Assembly (NCBI RefSeq): GCF_002934545.1
Contig: NZ_PTJA01000004.1
Location: 310,001 to 374,000 of the forward strand
Direction of reading: 5' to 3'
Length of the DNA: 64,000 nt
From: Lacrimispora xylanisolvens
GTDB lineage: Bacteria; Bacillota; Clostridia; Lachnospirales; Lachnospiraceae
The position numbers and the translations under genes are program-made. Shown here piece after piece: positions 34,955 through 44,795 of the stretch; within the stretch, counting starts at the first letter, position 1; each line of letters begins with the position of its first letter. The notes under the pieces are model-generated. The model saw only the letters and a list, made by a program, of their open reading frames with translations. It ran no database searches and was not told the DNA's origin.

Positions 34955-36235
34955 CTATCTGTAAATTGGATACATGAGGTTTGCCGCAATTGCTGATGAT
35001 ATAATTCCCAGTATTATGTAAGGAACTGTAAATTTCATTACCTTAGCCGGATTGTACCCCCCTGCTGCAAAGCAGACTGCAGCTTCTCCGGAACCGGAGG
35101 GGAATCCAATTGCCAGCATATTGGCAGTTCCGATTGCAAGTATGATTCCACGGGGATCCCAGCCTCCTGCCAGAGCAACCGAAGCTGCAATAGGGATTAA
35201 AACTGTCTGGGTAGCCATATTGGAGAGGAATGTAGTCATAATAACAGTGGCAGCAGAGAAAATCAGCATTACAAATATGGAGCTTGGGTTTTCGCCCAGA
35301 ATGGCAAGAATAAACTGGCCAATTAAGTTTCCTGCGCCGGATTTACCCAGTGCATCTGCAACAACAAGAACACCTGCAATCATCCATACCATATCTGATG
35401 TCATGTTTTTCACTACATCTTCCACTTTTGCAATCTTTGTATAGATCAGAATGAGGATACCGATGCCAGGTGCCAGATACAAAAGATTGCCCGTCCACTG
35501 GTTTAAAAGCATCATCAGCATTACCATTACAAAAACGCCGTATACAATCAATTCCTGATTACGGGATAACATTTCCACATTTTTTCCATGTTTAAACGCC
35601 GACTGGTCGATCTGGTCATCCTTTGGCATCAGCTTCCATGCGAACAGGCAGTAAATTGTAAGTACGATAGTTGGAATCAGGCTATAGATAAATGGATCCA
35701 GCATTTTTAATGCAAACTTCGGATCTGCGATAATTCCTTCGTACATGCCGTTTAATGTTGCAAAGTTTGCTGCTCCGATTCCAATGGGAACACGGAATTT
35801 CCATGCACACAGAACTCCCAGCAGAGGAAGAAGCAGACGGTTTGCGGTGATTTCTCCTGAATCATCCAGTGTAGATAAAAATACAATCAGAATGGTGACT
35901 GCTGCAGTAGAGGGAATAAACTGAACAAATACAGCGCCTACCAGAAAGAAAAATCCAACCAGAAGCATCCCTTTTTTACCCTTAAGAGTGTTTAAGGTTG
36001 TACTGATTTTAGCAATCATGCTGGTTCTTGGAAGTACTGCGCTGAGAGCCAGAATTGGCGCAATTAAAACCACGATCTTATTTCCAAAACCACTGAATGC
36101 TGTCTGTAAATCTACCACACCTGTTACTGCCAGAATTGCGCAGCAGGTCATGGTTGTTACTCCAAAAGGAACCTTATGAAGGACAAAAGATACCATCATA
36201 AATAAGGTCACACCCAAAACAATGTACATTTCCAT
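34955..36235 (-). CDS. SLC13/DASS-type permease (second copy)
   Basis: A 426-residue membrane protein with about 11 hydrophobic segments and the late motif SNMATQTVLIPIAASVALAGG. It is a paralogue of the permease at 25541-26824 with clear likeness along the whole chain. It follows a metallo-hydrolase gene by 28 bases and is the last gene of that operon. It is likely to import a dicarboxylate or hexarate. Confidence 0.88.
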   Translation of the reverse strand: MEMYIVLGVTLFMMVSFVLHKVPFGVTTMTCCAILAVTGVVDLQTAFSGFGNKIVVLIAPILALSAVLPRTSMIAKISTTLNTLKGKKGMLLVGFFFLVGAVFVQFIPSTAAVTILIVFLSTLDDSGEITANRLLLPLLGVLCAWKFRVPIGIGAANFATLNGMYEGIIADPKFALKMLDPFIYSLIPTIVLTIYCLFAWKLMPKDDQIDQSAFKHGKNVEMLSRNQELIVYGVFVMVMLMMLLNQWTGNLLYLAPGIGILILIYTKIAKVEDVVKNMTSDMVWMIAGVLVVADALGKSGAGNLIGQFILAILGENPSSIFVMLIFSAATVIMTTFLSNMATQTVLIPIAASVALAGGWDPRGIILAIGTANMLAIGFPSGSGEAAVCFAAGGYNPAKVMKFTVPYIILGIISSAIAANLMYPIYR

Positions 36236-36263
36236 ACTTTTTCTCCTGTCTGTTCTAAATCAA

Positions 36264-37100
36264 TTATTTCATCAGTGCCTTAACCTGCCGTACCCTTTCA
36301 TGAATAAACTCGGCCCAGATGGTATCATCAAGGTATGGCTGGCTTTCGTGGGTGTATTGTCCTGCGCAGTCAATAATTTCAATCTGGTTTGGATGACTTG
36401 GCAGTGCAATATCCACATGAATCTCTTTCAGCTTTTCTTCATCTGAAAAGAAACGCTCTCTAAGATCCGGAGTTAAATATTTACTTATCTTATAATAATC
36501 ATCATTCATGGTATTAGCCCCCACTCCACCATGCATGGCAACCTGATAGGTTTCTCCATTGACCGGATTACGTTCTTCCCAGAAAAAACTGGTACATCCA
36601 ATGGTATGTCCAGGTGTGAGCATCGTCCGTATTGTTACATTTCCCAGAACAATTGGCTGGTCATCATCATAAAAGCAATCCGCCTCAAACATCTGTGGAT
36701 GAGAATCCGGATCTAACACCATAGTCTCCTCAGGACAGGCTTTATAAAATTCATAATCCTCTCTGGAAATATAAAGTTCAGCCTTGGTGAGGGCTTTCAT
36801 AGCTGCTGCAGCGCCGCAATGGTCAAAATGAGCGTGACTGATCAGTATCTTTTTAATATCCTCAGGCTTATAACCCAGGCGATAGATGGAATCCACAAGC
36901 ATATACATGCTTTCCGGAATTGCAGTGTCAATCAGAATCAGACCCTCACCCGTATCAATGAGGTAACATCCAACCCAGCTCTGACCTGCTACGAAATATG
37001 TCTGGGGTGATACCTGAAACGGTTTTACCTCCAGCTTCCATGGCTCATATGCCAGATCCTTAACAGGATGAGGAATTGGTTTTGTACAGCGTAATGGCAT
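36264..37100 (-). CDS. MBL-fold metallo-hydrolase
   Basis: A 278-residue protein of the metallo-beta-lactamase fold with the metal motif HAHFDH (about residues 89-94), a second His in PGHTIG (about 165) and a C-terminal LPSHPNQIE. There is no signal peptide, so a cytosolic role is likely and antibiotic resistance is not suggested. Family members include lactonases, thioesterases and other esterases. It is co-transcribed with a dicarboxylate-type permease, so a lactonase for sugar-acid lactones is a fair but unproven idea. Confidence 0.85.
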   Translation of the reverse strand: MPLRCTKPIPHPVKDLAYEPWKLEVKPFQVSPQTYFVAGQSWVGCYLIDTGEGLILIDTAIPESMYMLVDSIYRLGYKPEDIKKILISHAHFDHCGAAAAMKALTKAELYISREDYEFYKACPEETMVLDPDSHPQMFEADCFYDDDQPIVLGNVTIRTMLTPGHTIGCTSFFWEERNPVNGETYQVAMHGGVGANTMNDDYYKISKYLTPDLRERFFSDEEKLKEIHVDIALPSHPNQIEIIDCAGQYTHESQPYLDDTIWAEFIHERVRQVKALMK

Positions 37101-37167
37101 AGTCGTCTCTCCTTTGTGTAAATTAAATAATTTTCTGGTTCATAATTACCTTTTTTTGTTCTTGTTG

Positions 37168-37196
37168 ATTATATGAGATAACCATACCCAATTCAA
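37168..37196 (-). promoter_or_regulatory. Promoter of the metallo-hydrolase/SLC13 operon
   Basis: TTGAAT (37191-37196) and TATAAT (37168-37173) are 17 bases apart on the minus strand, about 68 bases before the start codon. This is a good sigma-A match. Confidence 0.7.
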
Positions 37197-37284
37197 CTTA
37201 TTAGTTTTTATACAATAACTTAATATCTTTAAGTCGAGATTGGTCATATTTGAAACAATTTTACTATTTTCGTGAAAAACGCAT

Positions 37285-37338
37285 AAAAAAAGATGTCTAA
37301 TCCGGCATATCACTGCCAAAACTTAGACATCTTTTTTT
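37285..37338 (-). terminator. Terminator after the beta-galactosidase gene
   Basis: A 16-bp perfect stem (A7GATGTCTAA with TTAGACATCT7) ends the GH42/ABC operon just before the next promoter. The rest of the 37101-37362 gap holds only that promoter. Confidence 0.92.
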
Positions 37339-37362
37339 TCTTTTAGCTGCTCATGAAACCTG

Positions 37363-39402
37363 TTATCGGACATCCTTCCTTAAAATCAACGTTTCATAAC
37401 CATCTATTTTACCATCTTCAAAAATTTTTCCAGCCAAAAGCGTGCCTTCTTCGATACAGGAAAGCGTCTTTTCTTCCAGTTTTACCGCCTTTTGACTGTA
37501 GTTCTGTATGAACAGGTATTCATATCGTTCTGATTCCCTGGAAGAAATCTCAAGTTCCTCCGGTAACCGCCCCTCAAGAAGCGGCTTTATCCCCGCCTCA
37601 ATAGTCAGATTACGAAAGAAATCATCATAGAAATCCTGACCTGCATCTGCGCATACATAATAAGCTGTTCCTTTTCCATAAGAATTTTTTGTAAGTGCCG
37701 GATATCCCTTATAAAAATCCTTCTCATAAATAAGAAGGGGGACAGCACCAGAAAGGCTGACCAGATCGCAGAGATTTCTGCATTCAAACCGTTTTTCCTC
37801 ACCAATTCCAGGCAGTGAAACCATATAGTTACAGTCTCCGTCATAGAGACCGTCAATCTCTGTGCTGCGTAGCCCCAGCACATCCATCAGTCCATGGGGA
37901 ACACCGCCCAGAAAGCACTGGTCCTCTTCATCCACAATACCTGACCAGTAGGTGACCATCAACTGGCCTCCGCCTTGAACAAATCTTTTTAATTTTTCAT
38001 GAATATGACTTCTGTATAAATAGATCATGGGAGCAGCTACCAGCTGGTAACTGCTTAAATCACTGTCCATGGTAACCACATCCACATTAAATCCCAGCTT
38101 TTTTATGGCACTGTAGATTTTTACGCAGGTTTCATGATAAAACAGCCCATTATTTCTTGGTCCCTGGGCATCTTCCATTGCCCACCTGTTTTCTACATCA
38201 TAGATCACGGCTGCGTTTGACTTCACACCTGTACCAGCTAATTCTTCCAGACAGGAGAGTTCCTTTCCAATCTGGCTGATCTCTCCAAATACCCGTGTGT
38301 CGGATCCTCCATAATGATCAATCACAGCCCCGTGAAATTTCTCTGAACAGCCCCTGCTCTGCCGTATCTGGAAATACAGAACGCTGTCGGAACCATGAGC
38401 CACTGCCTGCCAGGAAGCCAGCGAAAGAATGCCAGGCGCCTTTAACTTGCTCACCCCCTGCCAGTTGGTGCTGCTGGGACAGGATTCCATGAGGAGAAAT
38501 GGTTTTTGCTTTAAGCTTCTCATAAAATCATGCTGCATCCCATTGTCCCTTGCTGTCAGAACTTCGTTTTCTTTGTGCCACAACGGATAGGAATCCCATG
38601 ATATTACATCCACGGTCTGGGCCAGTCTGTGGTAGTTAAGTCCCTTGAAATCATACATGAGATTTGTGGTAGTGGGCTGCAGGGCTCCTGCGGCTCTCAG
38701 AGAATTGACTTCCCACAGGGCAAAGTCAGCCGTCTGATCGGTTACAAATCGTTTCCAGTCCAGATTCAGACCATGAACCATGGTCTCACCTATGGAGGAT
38801 GGGCTTTCAATCTGATCAAAAGATTGGTAGATATGGCTCCAGAATGCTGTGCACCATCTTCGGTTTAGATCTTCTATGGAATCATATTTCTTTTTCAGCC
38901 AGAGACGAAATGCCTTCTGACATAAGGAGCAGTGGCACTCCCCCCCGTACTCATTGGAAATATGCCACATAAGCACACCGGGGTGAGAAGCAAATTCTTC
39001 TGCTAACTTTTTATTGATCCTCTTTACTTTCTCCCTGTATACGGGAGAAGTAAAGCAATGATTATGCCTTCCTGAAAACAGCTGCCTGCGCCCCGTATCA
39101 TCCACCCGAAGCACCTCGGGATATTTATCAGACAACCACTTTGGACGGGCTCCGGAAGGAGTCCCCATAATTGTATAAATTCCATTCTGATACAGTTCAT
39201 CTACCCGTTCCTTCAGCCACCCAAGGTCGTATATCCCCTCTTCCGGTTCCAGGAACGACCAGGCGAACATTCCCATGGTTACTGTATTAATTCCTGCTTT
39301 TTTCATATAATCCATATCTTGTTTCAGTATGTCCGGATGATTTAGCCATTGCTCCGGATAATAATCTCCTCCATACCAGATACCAGCATGTTTCATATCC
39401 AT
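37363..39402 (-). CDS. GH42 beta-galactosidase
   Basis: A 679-residue glycoside hydrolase. The acid/base is E151 (WHISNEYGG) and the nucleophile E306 (LLMESCPSSTNW). Four cysteines (116, 156, 158, 161) match the zinc site of GH42 enzymes such as the Thermus one. A GATase-like trimerisation domain follows at about 385-600. There is no signal peptide, so it acts on imported galactosides. It is the last gene after the sugar ABC transporter, which would bring in beta-galactosides or galactan fragments. Confidence 0.95.
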   Translation of the reverse strand: MDMKHAGIWYGGDYYPEQWLNHPDILKQDMDYMKKAGINTVTMGMFAWSFLEPEEGIYDLGWLKERVDELYQNGIYTIMGTPSGARPKWLSDKYPEVLRVDDTGRRQLFSGRHNHCFTSPVYREKVKRINKKLAEEFASHPGVLMWHISNEYGGECHCSLCQKAFRLWLKKKYDSIEDLNRRWCTAFWSHIYQSFDQIESPSSIGETMVHGLNLDWKRFVTDQTADFALWEVNSLRAAGALQPTTTNLMYDFKGLNYHRLAQTVDVISWDSYPLWHKENEVLTARDNGMQHDFMRSLKQKPFLLMESCPSSTNWQGVSKLKAPGILSLASWQAVAHGSDSVLYFQIRQSRGCSEKFHGAVIDHYGGSDTRVFGEISQIGKELSCLEELAGTGVKSNAAVIYDVENRWAMEDAQGPRNNGLFYHETCVKIYSAIKKLGFNVDVVTMDSDLSSYQLVAAPMIYLYRSHIHEKLKRFVQGGGQLMVTYWSGIVDEEDQCFLGGVPHGLMDVLGLRSTEIDGLYDGDCNYMVSLPGIGEEKRFECRNLCDLVSLSGAVPLLIYEKDFYKGYPALTKNSYGKGTAYYVCADAGQDFYDDFFRNLTIEAGIKPLLEGRLPEELEISSRESERYEYLFIQNYSQKAVKLEEKTLSCIEEGTLLAGKIFEDGKIDGYETLILRKDVR

Positions 39403-39484
39403 CTGTTCCTTTCTTAAAAACAGGCGCAGCCACCGAATTTCCGTATCAGGATTCCGGTCACTTCGCCTGTTTGTGTTCTATTAC

Positions 39485-40300
39485 TTATTTAACAGCTCCC
39501 GTAATACCTTCCGCAAAGCTCTTTTGCAGGAGGAAGAAAACGATCACTGTTGGGATGGTACACAACAATACAGCCAGCATTAAGGTTCCATAGTCGGTCA
39601 CATAACCTGATTTTAAGTTAGCCACCATCATCGGCATGGTGATGCTGTTTGCATCAGACATGATTACCTTGGGCCATAAGTAACTGTTCCATGCATTCAT
39701 AAAAGTAATCGTCATGGCTGCTGCATAAGTGGAGCGCATGGTTGGTATAAACATCCGACAGAAAATCTGGAATTCATTTAAACCATCCAGCCTTGCTGCC
39801 TCCATAATGTCCACCGGAAACGATCTCGCACTCTGGCGGAACATCATGATTAAAAATGGGGTGGAAATACTGGGAAGGATAAATCCAAGTGTGCTGTTTA
39901 ACAGATTTGCCTTTGAAAACATCTGATACAGCGGTATCATAATAGCAGCAAACGGAACCATCATTGCCAGTAATATAATGCTCATCACCCGGTCTTTCGC
40001 CTTGTCATGAAAGATTTCAAAACCATATCCTGCAATCGAGCAGATAAACAGCGAAACCAGTGTCATGACAATGGAATATTTAAACGAATTTCCAAGGGCT
40101 GCATAAACATTCTGGGAAGCAAACAGCTTTTTTGTATTGTTTAATAATTCTGTCCCAAACATCAGAGTTCCCCTTGATACAGCCACGCTTTTGTTGGTAG
40201 CGGCCACCATCATCCAGTACAGAGGAAAAACAGAAAGCAGGGAGACAAACGTTAAAAAACTATATGCCAGAAACTTCTTTCCTTTAGTCACGTTTATCAC
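39485..40300 (-). CDS. Sugar ABC transporter permease (MalG/LacG type)
   Basis: A 271-residue permease with six hydrophobic segments and the EAA motif EAARLDGLNEFQIFCRMFIP (about 165-184) that touches the ATPase. The start overlaps the previous permease gene. It is GTG, either at 40300 or, with a better AGGTGAT site, at 40291. No ATPase gene is in the operon, so a shared MsmK-type ATPase encoded elsewhere is likely. Confidence 0.92.
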   Translation of the reverse strand: MINVTKGKKFLAYSFLTFVSLLSVFPLYWMMVAATNKSVAVSRGTLMFGTELLNNTKKLFASQNVYAALGNSFKYSIVMTLVSLFICSIAGYGFEIFHDKAKDRVMSIILLAMMVPFAAIMIPLYQMFSKANLLNSTLGFILPSISTPFLIMMFRQSARSFPVDIMEAARLDGLNEFQIFCRMFIPTMRSTYAAAMTITFMNAWNSYLWPKVIMSDANSITMPMMVANLKSGYVTDYGTLMLAVLLCTIPTVIVFFLLQKSFAEGITGAVK

Positions 40301-41177
40301 CTACTTTCATCTGCAAAAATGCCAGAACTGCTACCAGGAACAGAATTAAGTAAGACATTGCTGCTGCATACCCAAAATTGGGTACATATTTAAACGAAAC
40401 ATTGTAAATATAATGTGACATGGTTATTGTGGCATTGGAAGGACCGCCATAGGTTAAGTTTACAGATTCATCAAACAGCTGCAGCGTACCATTGGTTGAC
40501 ATAATTGCTGTCAATAAAATCGTTGGCTTTAAAAGTGGTACCGTGATCCCCCAGAAAGACTGAATGGGAGAAGCTCCGTCAATCTTTGCTGATTCATAAA
40601 TAGAATACTCAATATTTTGCAGACCGGACAGGTAAAAGACCATGTTATAACCAGTCCACCTCCAGATCAGTGCCAGAATAATGACGATTCTGGCACTGTT
40701 TGGATGTCCGAGAAAGTTATATCCTGTGGACAAAAATCCAAGTTTTATGAGGACGATATTAATCAGACCATCCACAGCAAACAGGGAACGGAAGATTACC
40801 GCATAGGATACCAGGGAGGTAGCGCAGGGCAGAAAAATTGCCGTACGGAACAACCCCTTAAACCGCAGATCTTTATTATTGAGCAAAGAGGCCAGGATCA
40901 GGGCCAGAATCAGCATAATCGGAACCTGAATGATCAGATAAATAAAATTGTTTTTTAAAGCCTGCATAAAGACAGGATCCTGAAACATTCTCACGTAATT
41001 GGTCACGCCGGCCCAGCTTAAATTGGCACCCTTCCCTGATTGGAAGGAAAGGAATAATGCCTGAATCATGGGCAGGAAGCTCATGACTGCGATAAATAAA
41101 ACCGCCGGAGTTAAAAATGCCCAGCCTGCCAGGCTCTGCTTCTGGCCTAATGACAACTTTTTCTTTGAATTGTCCAC
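40284..41177 (-). CDS. Sugar ABC transporter permease (MalF/LacF type)
   Basis: A 297-residue permease with six hydrophobic segments and the EAA-like motif ESAKIDGASPIQSFWGITVP (about 200-220). It is the partner of the permease that follows and is preceded by the binding protein gene, the usual CUT1 order. Confidence 0.93.
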   Translation of the reverse strand: MDNSKKKLSLGQKQSLAGWAFLTPAVLFIAVMSFLPMIQALFLSFQSGKGANLSWAGVTNYVRMFQDPVFMQALKNNFIYLIIQVPIMLILALILASLLNNKDLRFKGLFRTAIFLPCATSLVSYAVIFRSLFAVDGLINIVLIKLGFLSTGYNFLGHPNSARIVIILALIWRWTGYNMVFYLSGLQNIEYSIYESAKIDGASPIQSFWGITVPLLKPTILLTAIMSTNGTLQLFDESVNLTYGGPSNATITMSHYIYNVSFKYVPNFGYAAAMSYLILFLVAVLAFLQMKVGDKRD

Positions 41178-41201
41178 TGGTAATTCCTCCTTACTGACTT
41201 A

Positions 41202-42518
41202 CTATTTACCCATTGCGAAATTAACGGTATCCTCTGCTGTCTTAATTTCTGCATCAATATCTGCTCCGGCAACTACATTGGTAATAGCAGTTGCAACTGC
41301 ATCACGGGCTTCATAATAATAAACACCGGTGTTGTTGGAAGGAATCTTTGAAGCAAAGTCGGTAATGGTAGCATAGACCGGAGCATCGCCGAAAAACTTC
41401 TGCGGCTCTGCATAAACCTTACTCTGTGCAGCCGGTAAATAGGTAGAAAGTGCACCGGACTTTGGAAGGATGGTCTCATAGAAAGAAGTGCTTCCTGCAA
41501 ATGTCTTTGCCATGAAATCATAAGCCAGATCCGGATTCTTACATACAGAAGTAATTGCCCAGCTGGAACCTCCATTGTTAGAATAGTTGGTTGCTCCATC
41601 AACGCCCTCTAACTTAGGCATGTTGGTAATTGCCCATTTTCCGGACTGATCTTCAGCGGTCTGAATACTTGCCATGATCCAGCAGCCGTTAATGGTTCCG
41701 CCTACGGTACTGTTAGTAAGAGTTCCCACGTACTGATCCCAGTCATTCACTTCAATCAGAACACCGCTTTTTACCAGAGAAGCATATGTTTCCATAACCT
41801 TTTTCAGTTTATCGTTTCCAACCATGCTTGGTTTTCCATCTTTATCAAACAAGCTGCCGCCTGCTGACTGAAGCATCATCATGATTAAATCTGACTCTCC
41901 TGCCTGACAGGACAAAAGTGGTTTTCCGGTTTTTGCCAGAATTTCTTCTCCCATCTGCTGATACTTGCTCCAGGTAATATCCTTGAAATCATCTACCTTA
42001 TAACCTGCCTGATCCAGAATATCGGTTCGGTAGCAGGCAACAACGGCTCCGTTATCAAATGGCACTCCGTAATTTTTTCCGTTTACGACTGAATATGCTG
42101 TTTTTGCTTTTGCAAACTGGGTAAAGTCAATTCCGCTTGCTGTGATATCCTTAAATGCATCCGGATAAGTTAAAACATTCTTCTGAAATGCATTATCCTG
42201 CAAAAGAATAATGTCAGGCAGAGTATCCAGCTTACCAGAGGTGGCAGCTGTGGTCAGCTTTGTCTGAATATCAGCCCAGGGTGTTTCCACTACGTTCAAT
42301 TTAAAATCGGGGTGGTCTTTCTGGTATACCTTAGCAGCCTCATTCATGGAATAAATATTAAATGCCGGGTCCCAGCACCAGACAGTCAGTTCATTCCCGC
42401 CTTTGGCTCCTCCATCTTTTCCTCCTGAAGCCTGTCCTCCTGAACCTGAATTTCCGCAAGCGGTTAAGGAAGCAACCATGGCTCCTGCAAGTAAGAGTGA
42501 TACGATTTTTTTCTTCAT
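41202..42518 (-). CDS. Sugar ABC transporter substrate-binding lipoprotein (CUT1)
   Basis: A 438-residue exported lipoprotein with signal peptide and lipobox SLTACG (Cys near 22), a Gly/Ser-rich linker and then a family 1 sugar-binding domain beginning ELTVWCWDPAF. It is the first gene of the galactoside operon. The high-affinity ligand is probably a galacto-oligosaccharide, given the GH42 enzyme downstream. Confidence 0.94.
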   Translation of the reverse strand: MKKKIVSLLLAGAMVASLTACGNSGSGGQASGGKDGGAKGGNELTVWCWDPAFNIYSMNEAAKVYQKDHPDFKLNVVETPWADIQTKLTTAATSGKLDTLPDIILLQDNAFQKNVLTYPDAFKDITASGIDFTQFAKAKTAYSVVNGKNYGVPFDNGAVVACYRTDILDQAGYKVDDFKDITWSKYQQMGEEILAKTGKPLLSCQAGESDLIMMMLQSAGGSLFDKDGKPSMVGNDKLKKVMETYASLVKSGVLIEVNDWDQYVGTLTNSTVGGTINGCWIMASIQTAEDQSGKWAITNMPKLEGVDGATNYSNNGGSSWAITSVCKNPDLAYDFMAKTFAGSTSFYETILPKSGALSTYLPAAQSKVYAEPQKFFGDAPVYATITDFASKIPSNNTGVYYYEARDAVATAITNVVAGADIDAEIKTAEDTVNFAMGK

Positions 42519-42584
42519 AGCAAAACTCCTCCTCTTTCATTAAAAAATTGGCATATGAGATCAATTTCTTTTGAATATAATCCC

Positions 42585-42593
42585 ATTATACCA
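42585..42593 (-). promoter_or_regulatory. Extended -10 promoter of the galactoside operon
   Basis: TGGTATAAT on the minus strand is an extended -10 (TATAAT at 42585-42590) about 67 bases before the binding-protein start. No good -35 is seen, as expected for a promoter that needs an AraC-type activator. Confidence 0.6.
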
Positions 42594-42631
42594 ATTCTAT
42601 TTTTGAAAACTTTTTATATTCAATTATAAAA

Positions 42632-42678
42632 TGCGCAAATTCAATCATATCATTCTGTTTTACCAACCTTTTTGCGCA
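42632..42678. promoter_or_regulatory. Inverted TGCGCAAA words upstream of the galactoside promoter
   Basis: TGCGCAAA (42632-42639) and TTTGCGCA (42671-42678) face each other about 45 to 85 bases upstream of the -10 box. The second lies inside the end of the araC-type gene. They are a plausible binding site for that regulator. Confidence 0.45.
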
Positions 42679-43586
42679 CTAATTCTGCAATAAAGCAGCT
42701 TGCTCTCATAATTTTCAGCCGACCGCTTCCATTGATAAGGAGAAATATTGAGTATTTTTTTAAAATTCCGGTTAAAAGAAGAAATTGAAGAAAATCCCGA
42801 AGCAACAGCCACCTCTTCCATGGACTTTTCCGTCTTTTTTAACAGTTCGCAGGCGCACTGAATCCGGATTAAGTTGATGTAATCAACCGGCTTCATATCC
42901 ATGCTCTCTTCGAACACCCGGCGAAAATGGCTTTCACTCATACTGGAAGCCTCTGCCAGCTGGCATATTTTAATCTCATGGGCATAGTGATCTGCCACAT
43001 AGTCCAGCGCTCCCGATATCACCGCCCTGTGTGTCTTATTTCTCATGATTCGTTCTTCGTCATCAGACAGTCTTAAAAATTCCGCCAGGCAGGCCCGAAG
43101 CAGGCCACTGATACAGTCTTTGTAATAAGGTTTTTTCTGGCGTGCTTCCTCCATGACACCTAAAATCAGTCTGGTAAGTCCGGGATTTTCCTCTCCTGGC
43201 AGAAGAAATCCCACCCTCTGAATTCTTTTTAACAGTTTTTTTTGAAACATGGGATCATAACGGTTCAGCTCTGAAACAACTTTTTCTAAATCAATATACA
43301 TCCACTCCCAGTAACTTTTGGTTCCTTTTTCACTGTTTGTGGTGTGCGGAAGCCTGGGAGGCACAAGCAGAATCGTTCCCGGCGAAAAGCAGATATGCTC
43401 CTGGCCAAGAATCACCTCTCCTGTGCCCCAGTGGCAGTAACCGATCTCCATCAGATTGTGAAAGTGGAGATACTTAATTTCCTTTCCATATTCACGGATC
43501 CAGCCTTCCCCCAGAAGTGCCAGAACCGGCTCATCTTCCCCGATTTCATAGTAACGAAACTCTACCTTTTCCCTTTGTTTTGCCAC
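42660..43586 (-). CDS. AraC-family regulator of the galactoside operon
   Basis: A 308-residue regulator: an N-terminal cupin-like sugar-sensing domain (HFHNLMEIGYCHWGTGEV near residue 41) and two C-terminal helix-turn-helices (about 205-295: ICQLAEASSMSESHFRRVF and MEEVAVASGFSSISSFNRNFK). The start codon is GTG with AAAGGAGAG 9 bases before. It is encoded just upstream of the sugar ABC/GH42 genes and probably activates them. Confidence 0.94.
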   Translation of the reverse strand: MAKQREKVEFRYYEIGEDEPVLALLGEGWIREYGKEIKYLHFHNLMEIGYCHWGTGEVILGQEHICFSPGTILLVPPRLPHTTNSEKGTKSYWEWMYIDLEKVVSELNRYDPMFQKKLLKRIQRVGFLLPGEENPGLTRLILGVMEEARQKKPYYKDCISGLLRACLAEFLRLSDDEERIMRNKTHRAVISGALDYVADHYAHEIKICQLAEASSMSESHFRRVFEESMDMKPVDYINLIRIQCACELLKKTEKSMEEVAVASGFSSISSFNRNFKKILNISPYQWKRSAENYESKLLYCRISAQKGW

Positions 43587-43672
43587 AAGCCCCTACTCTC
43601 CTTTAATTGCCTTATAAGCCAATTATATAAGTTCACTGGATTTCCTGCAACAGAAAAAGGCTTATATCTGAT

Positions 43673-44788
43673 TTACATCCACAGCGCCGGTTGGCGTGCT
43701 GCAATATTACGCCTCGCTTCTTCGTCAATTGATTCCTCGGGGAGCCTGTAATACAGTTCCACAAGTTCTTTCCTTCCAAGTGTGCATCCCGCCAGAAGCA
43801 TGAATCCACTGCGAGCCGGAAAGGCATCAAAGTGCATCACATCCGGAGGATAAGGCCAGCTGGATTTGTCCAGCAAATAAGGCGAAATAAAATCCAGGGC
43901 CTTCTTAATGCTTCTTCCATTGTCTGTTTCATATTCCCAGAGATTATCTTCTGGTGTAGACAGCAGATGGCACAGCGTTACCATGTTATCCACTACAAAT
44001 ATGGAATAATTATAGGGCTTCGTCCTTCCAAGTTCTCTTGGAAAGGAACCATCTTCCTTCTGTTGCTTTAATAGTTCTTCTTTATACTGCTGTCTGCAGA
44101 AATTTGCTATTTTTTCATTATCCGTAAATAATGCAAATGCCGCCGCCTGCACGAAAAAACAGACTCCATGATTATTATCCTTATTCATCTCCTGGATGCC
44201 GTTTTTATCAGTAAGCATCCAGCCAAGATACTCAGAAAACCACTTCTTTATCCCTTCGTAAATTTCATTGCCCATACAGCGGGAATGTTTAAGTTTTTCA
44301 ACCGCAAATATTACATCAACCAAATGCAGGGTATCTATAATTCCGATTCCTCTTCCCGGACAGATCCCAAGTATTGCCTGGGCATATGACAGATGTGGTG
44401 CCATATAAGTTTCGCCGCTCAAAAAAAACTCATATAAGTGCTGAACAGCTTTTTGTGCAAAGTCTTCTTTTCCGGTAAGCAGGTAACCAGAGGTGAGAAA
44501 GACCACATTGGTTCTCATCTGCCGCATGATAATCCTATGGCTGTTAAAATTTTCCGGATTGGACTGTCCGTCTCTTTGAATATAAGGAAGGCCGTCGGGA
44601 GTATCAGGATTGGGCCACCAATAATCTCCGTTGGAATAATAATCGTGAAGCCCTCCTTCGCTTTTCGGGCTCTGCACATCAGTAATATGGAGCACAGGTG
44701 CCTTCATTGCTGCCTGCGCCTTCTCTATAATCCATTCCTGATTTCCCCAACCGGGGATAATCCTGTATTTTTTCTCGTATTTTATCAT
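43673..44788 (-). CDS. Alginate_lyase-family polysaccharide lyase (PL38/PL5-like), cytosolic
   Basis: A 371-residue protein. Hallmarks of the Alginate_lyase family are WWPNPDTPDGLPYIQRDGQ near residue 57 and DNNHGVCFFVQAAAFALF near 205; the NNH is expected in the active site. Related enzymes cleave alginate or beta-1,4-glucuronan by beta-elimination. No signal peptide is present, so it should act inside the cell on short uronides brought in by the Opp-type transporter in the same operon. It starts 8 bases after a mannonate-dehydratase-like gene. Exact substrate and endo/exo mode are unknown. Confidence 0.85.
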   Translation of the reverse strand: MIKYEKKYRIIPGWGNQEWIIEKAQAAMKAPVLHITDVQSPKSEGGLHDYYSNGDYWWPNPDTPDGLPYIQRDGQSNPENFNSHRIIMRQMRTNVVFLTSGYLLTGKEDFAQKAVQHLYEFFLSGETYMAPHLSYAQAILGICPGRGIGIIDTLHLVDVIFAVEKLKHSRCMGNEIYEGIKKWFSEYLGWMLTDKNGIQEMNKDNNHGVCFFVQAAAFALFTDNEKIANFCRQQYKEELLKQQKEDGSFPRELGRTKPYNYSIFVVDNMVTLCHLLSTPEDNLWEYETDNGRSIKKALDFISPYLLDKSSWPYPPDVMHFDAFPARSGFMLLAGCTLGRKELVELYYRLPEESIDEEARRNIAARQPALWM

Positions 44789-44795
44789 TGTGCCA

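Noticed and set aside
36264-37100. Metallo-beta-lactamase as antibiotic resistance gene
   Set aside because: There is no signal peptide, and the gene is in an operon with an organic acid permease, so a metabolic hydrolase is more likely.
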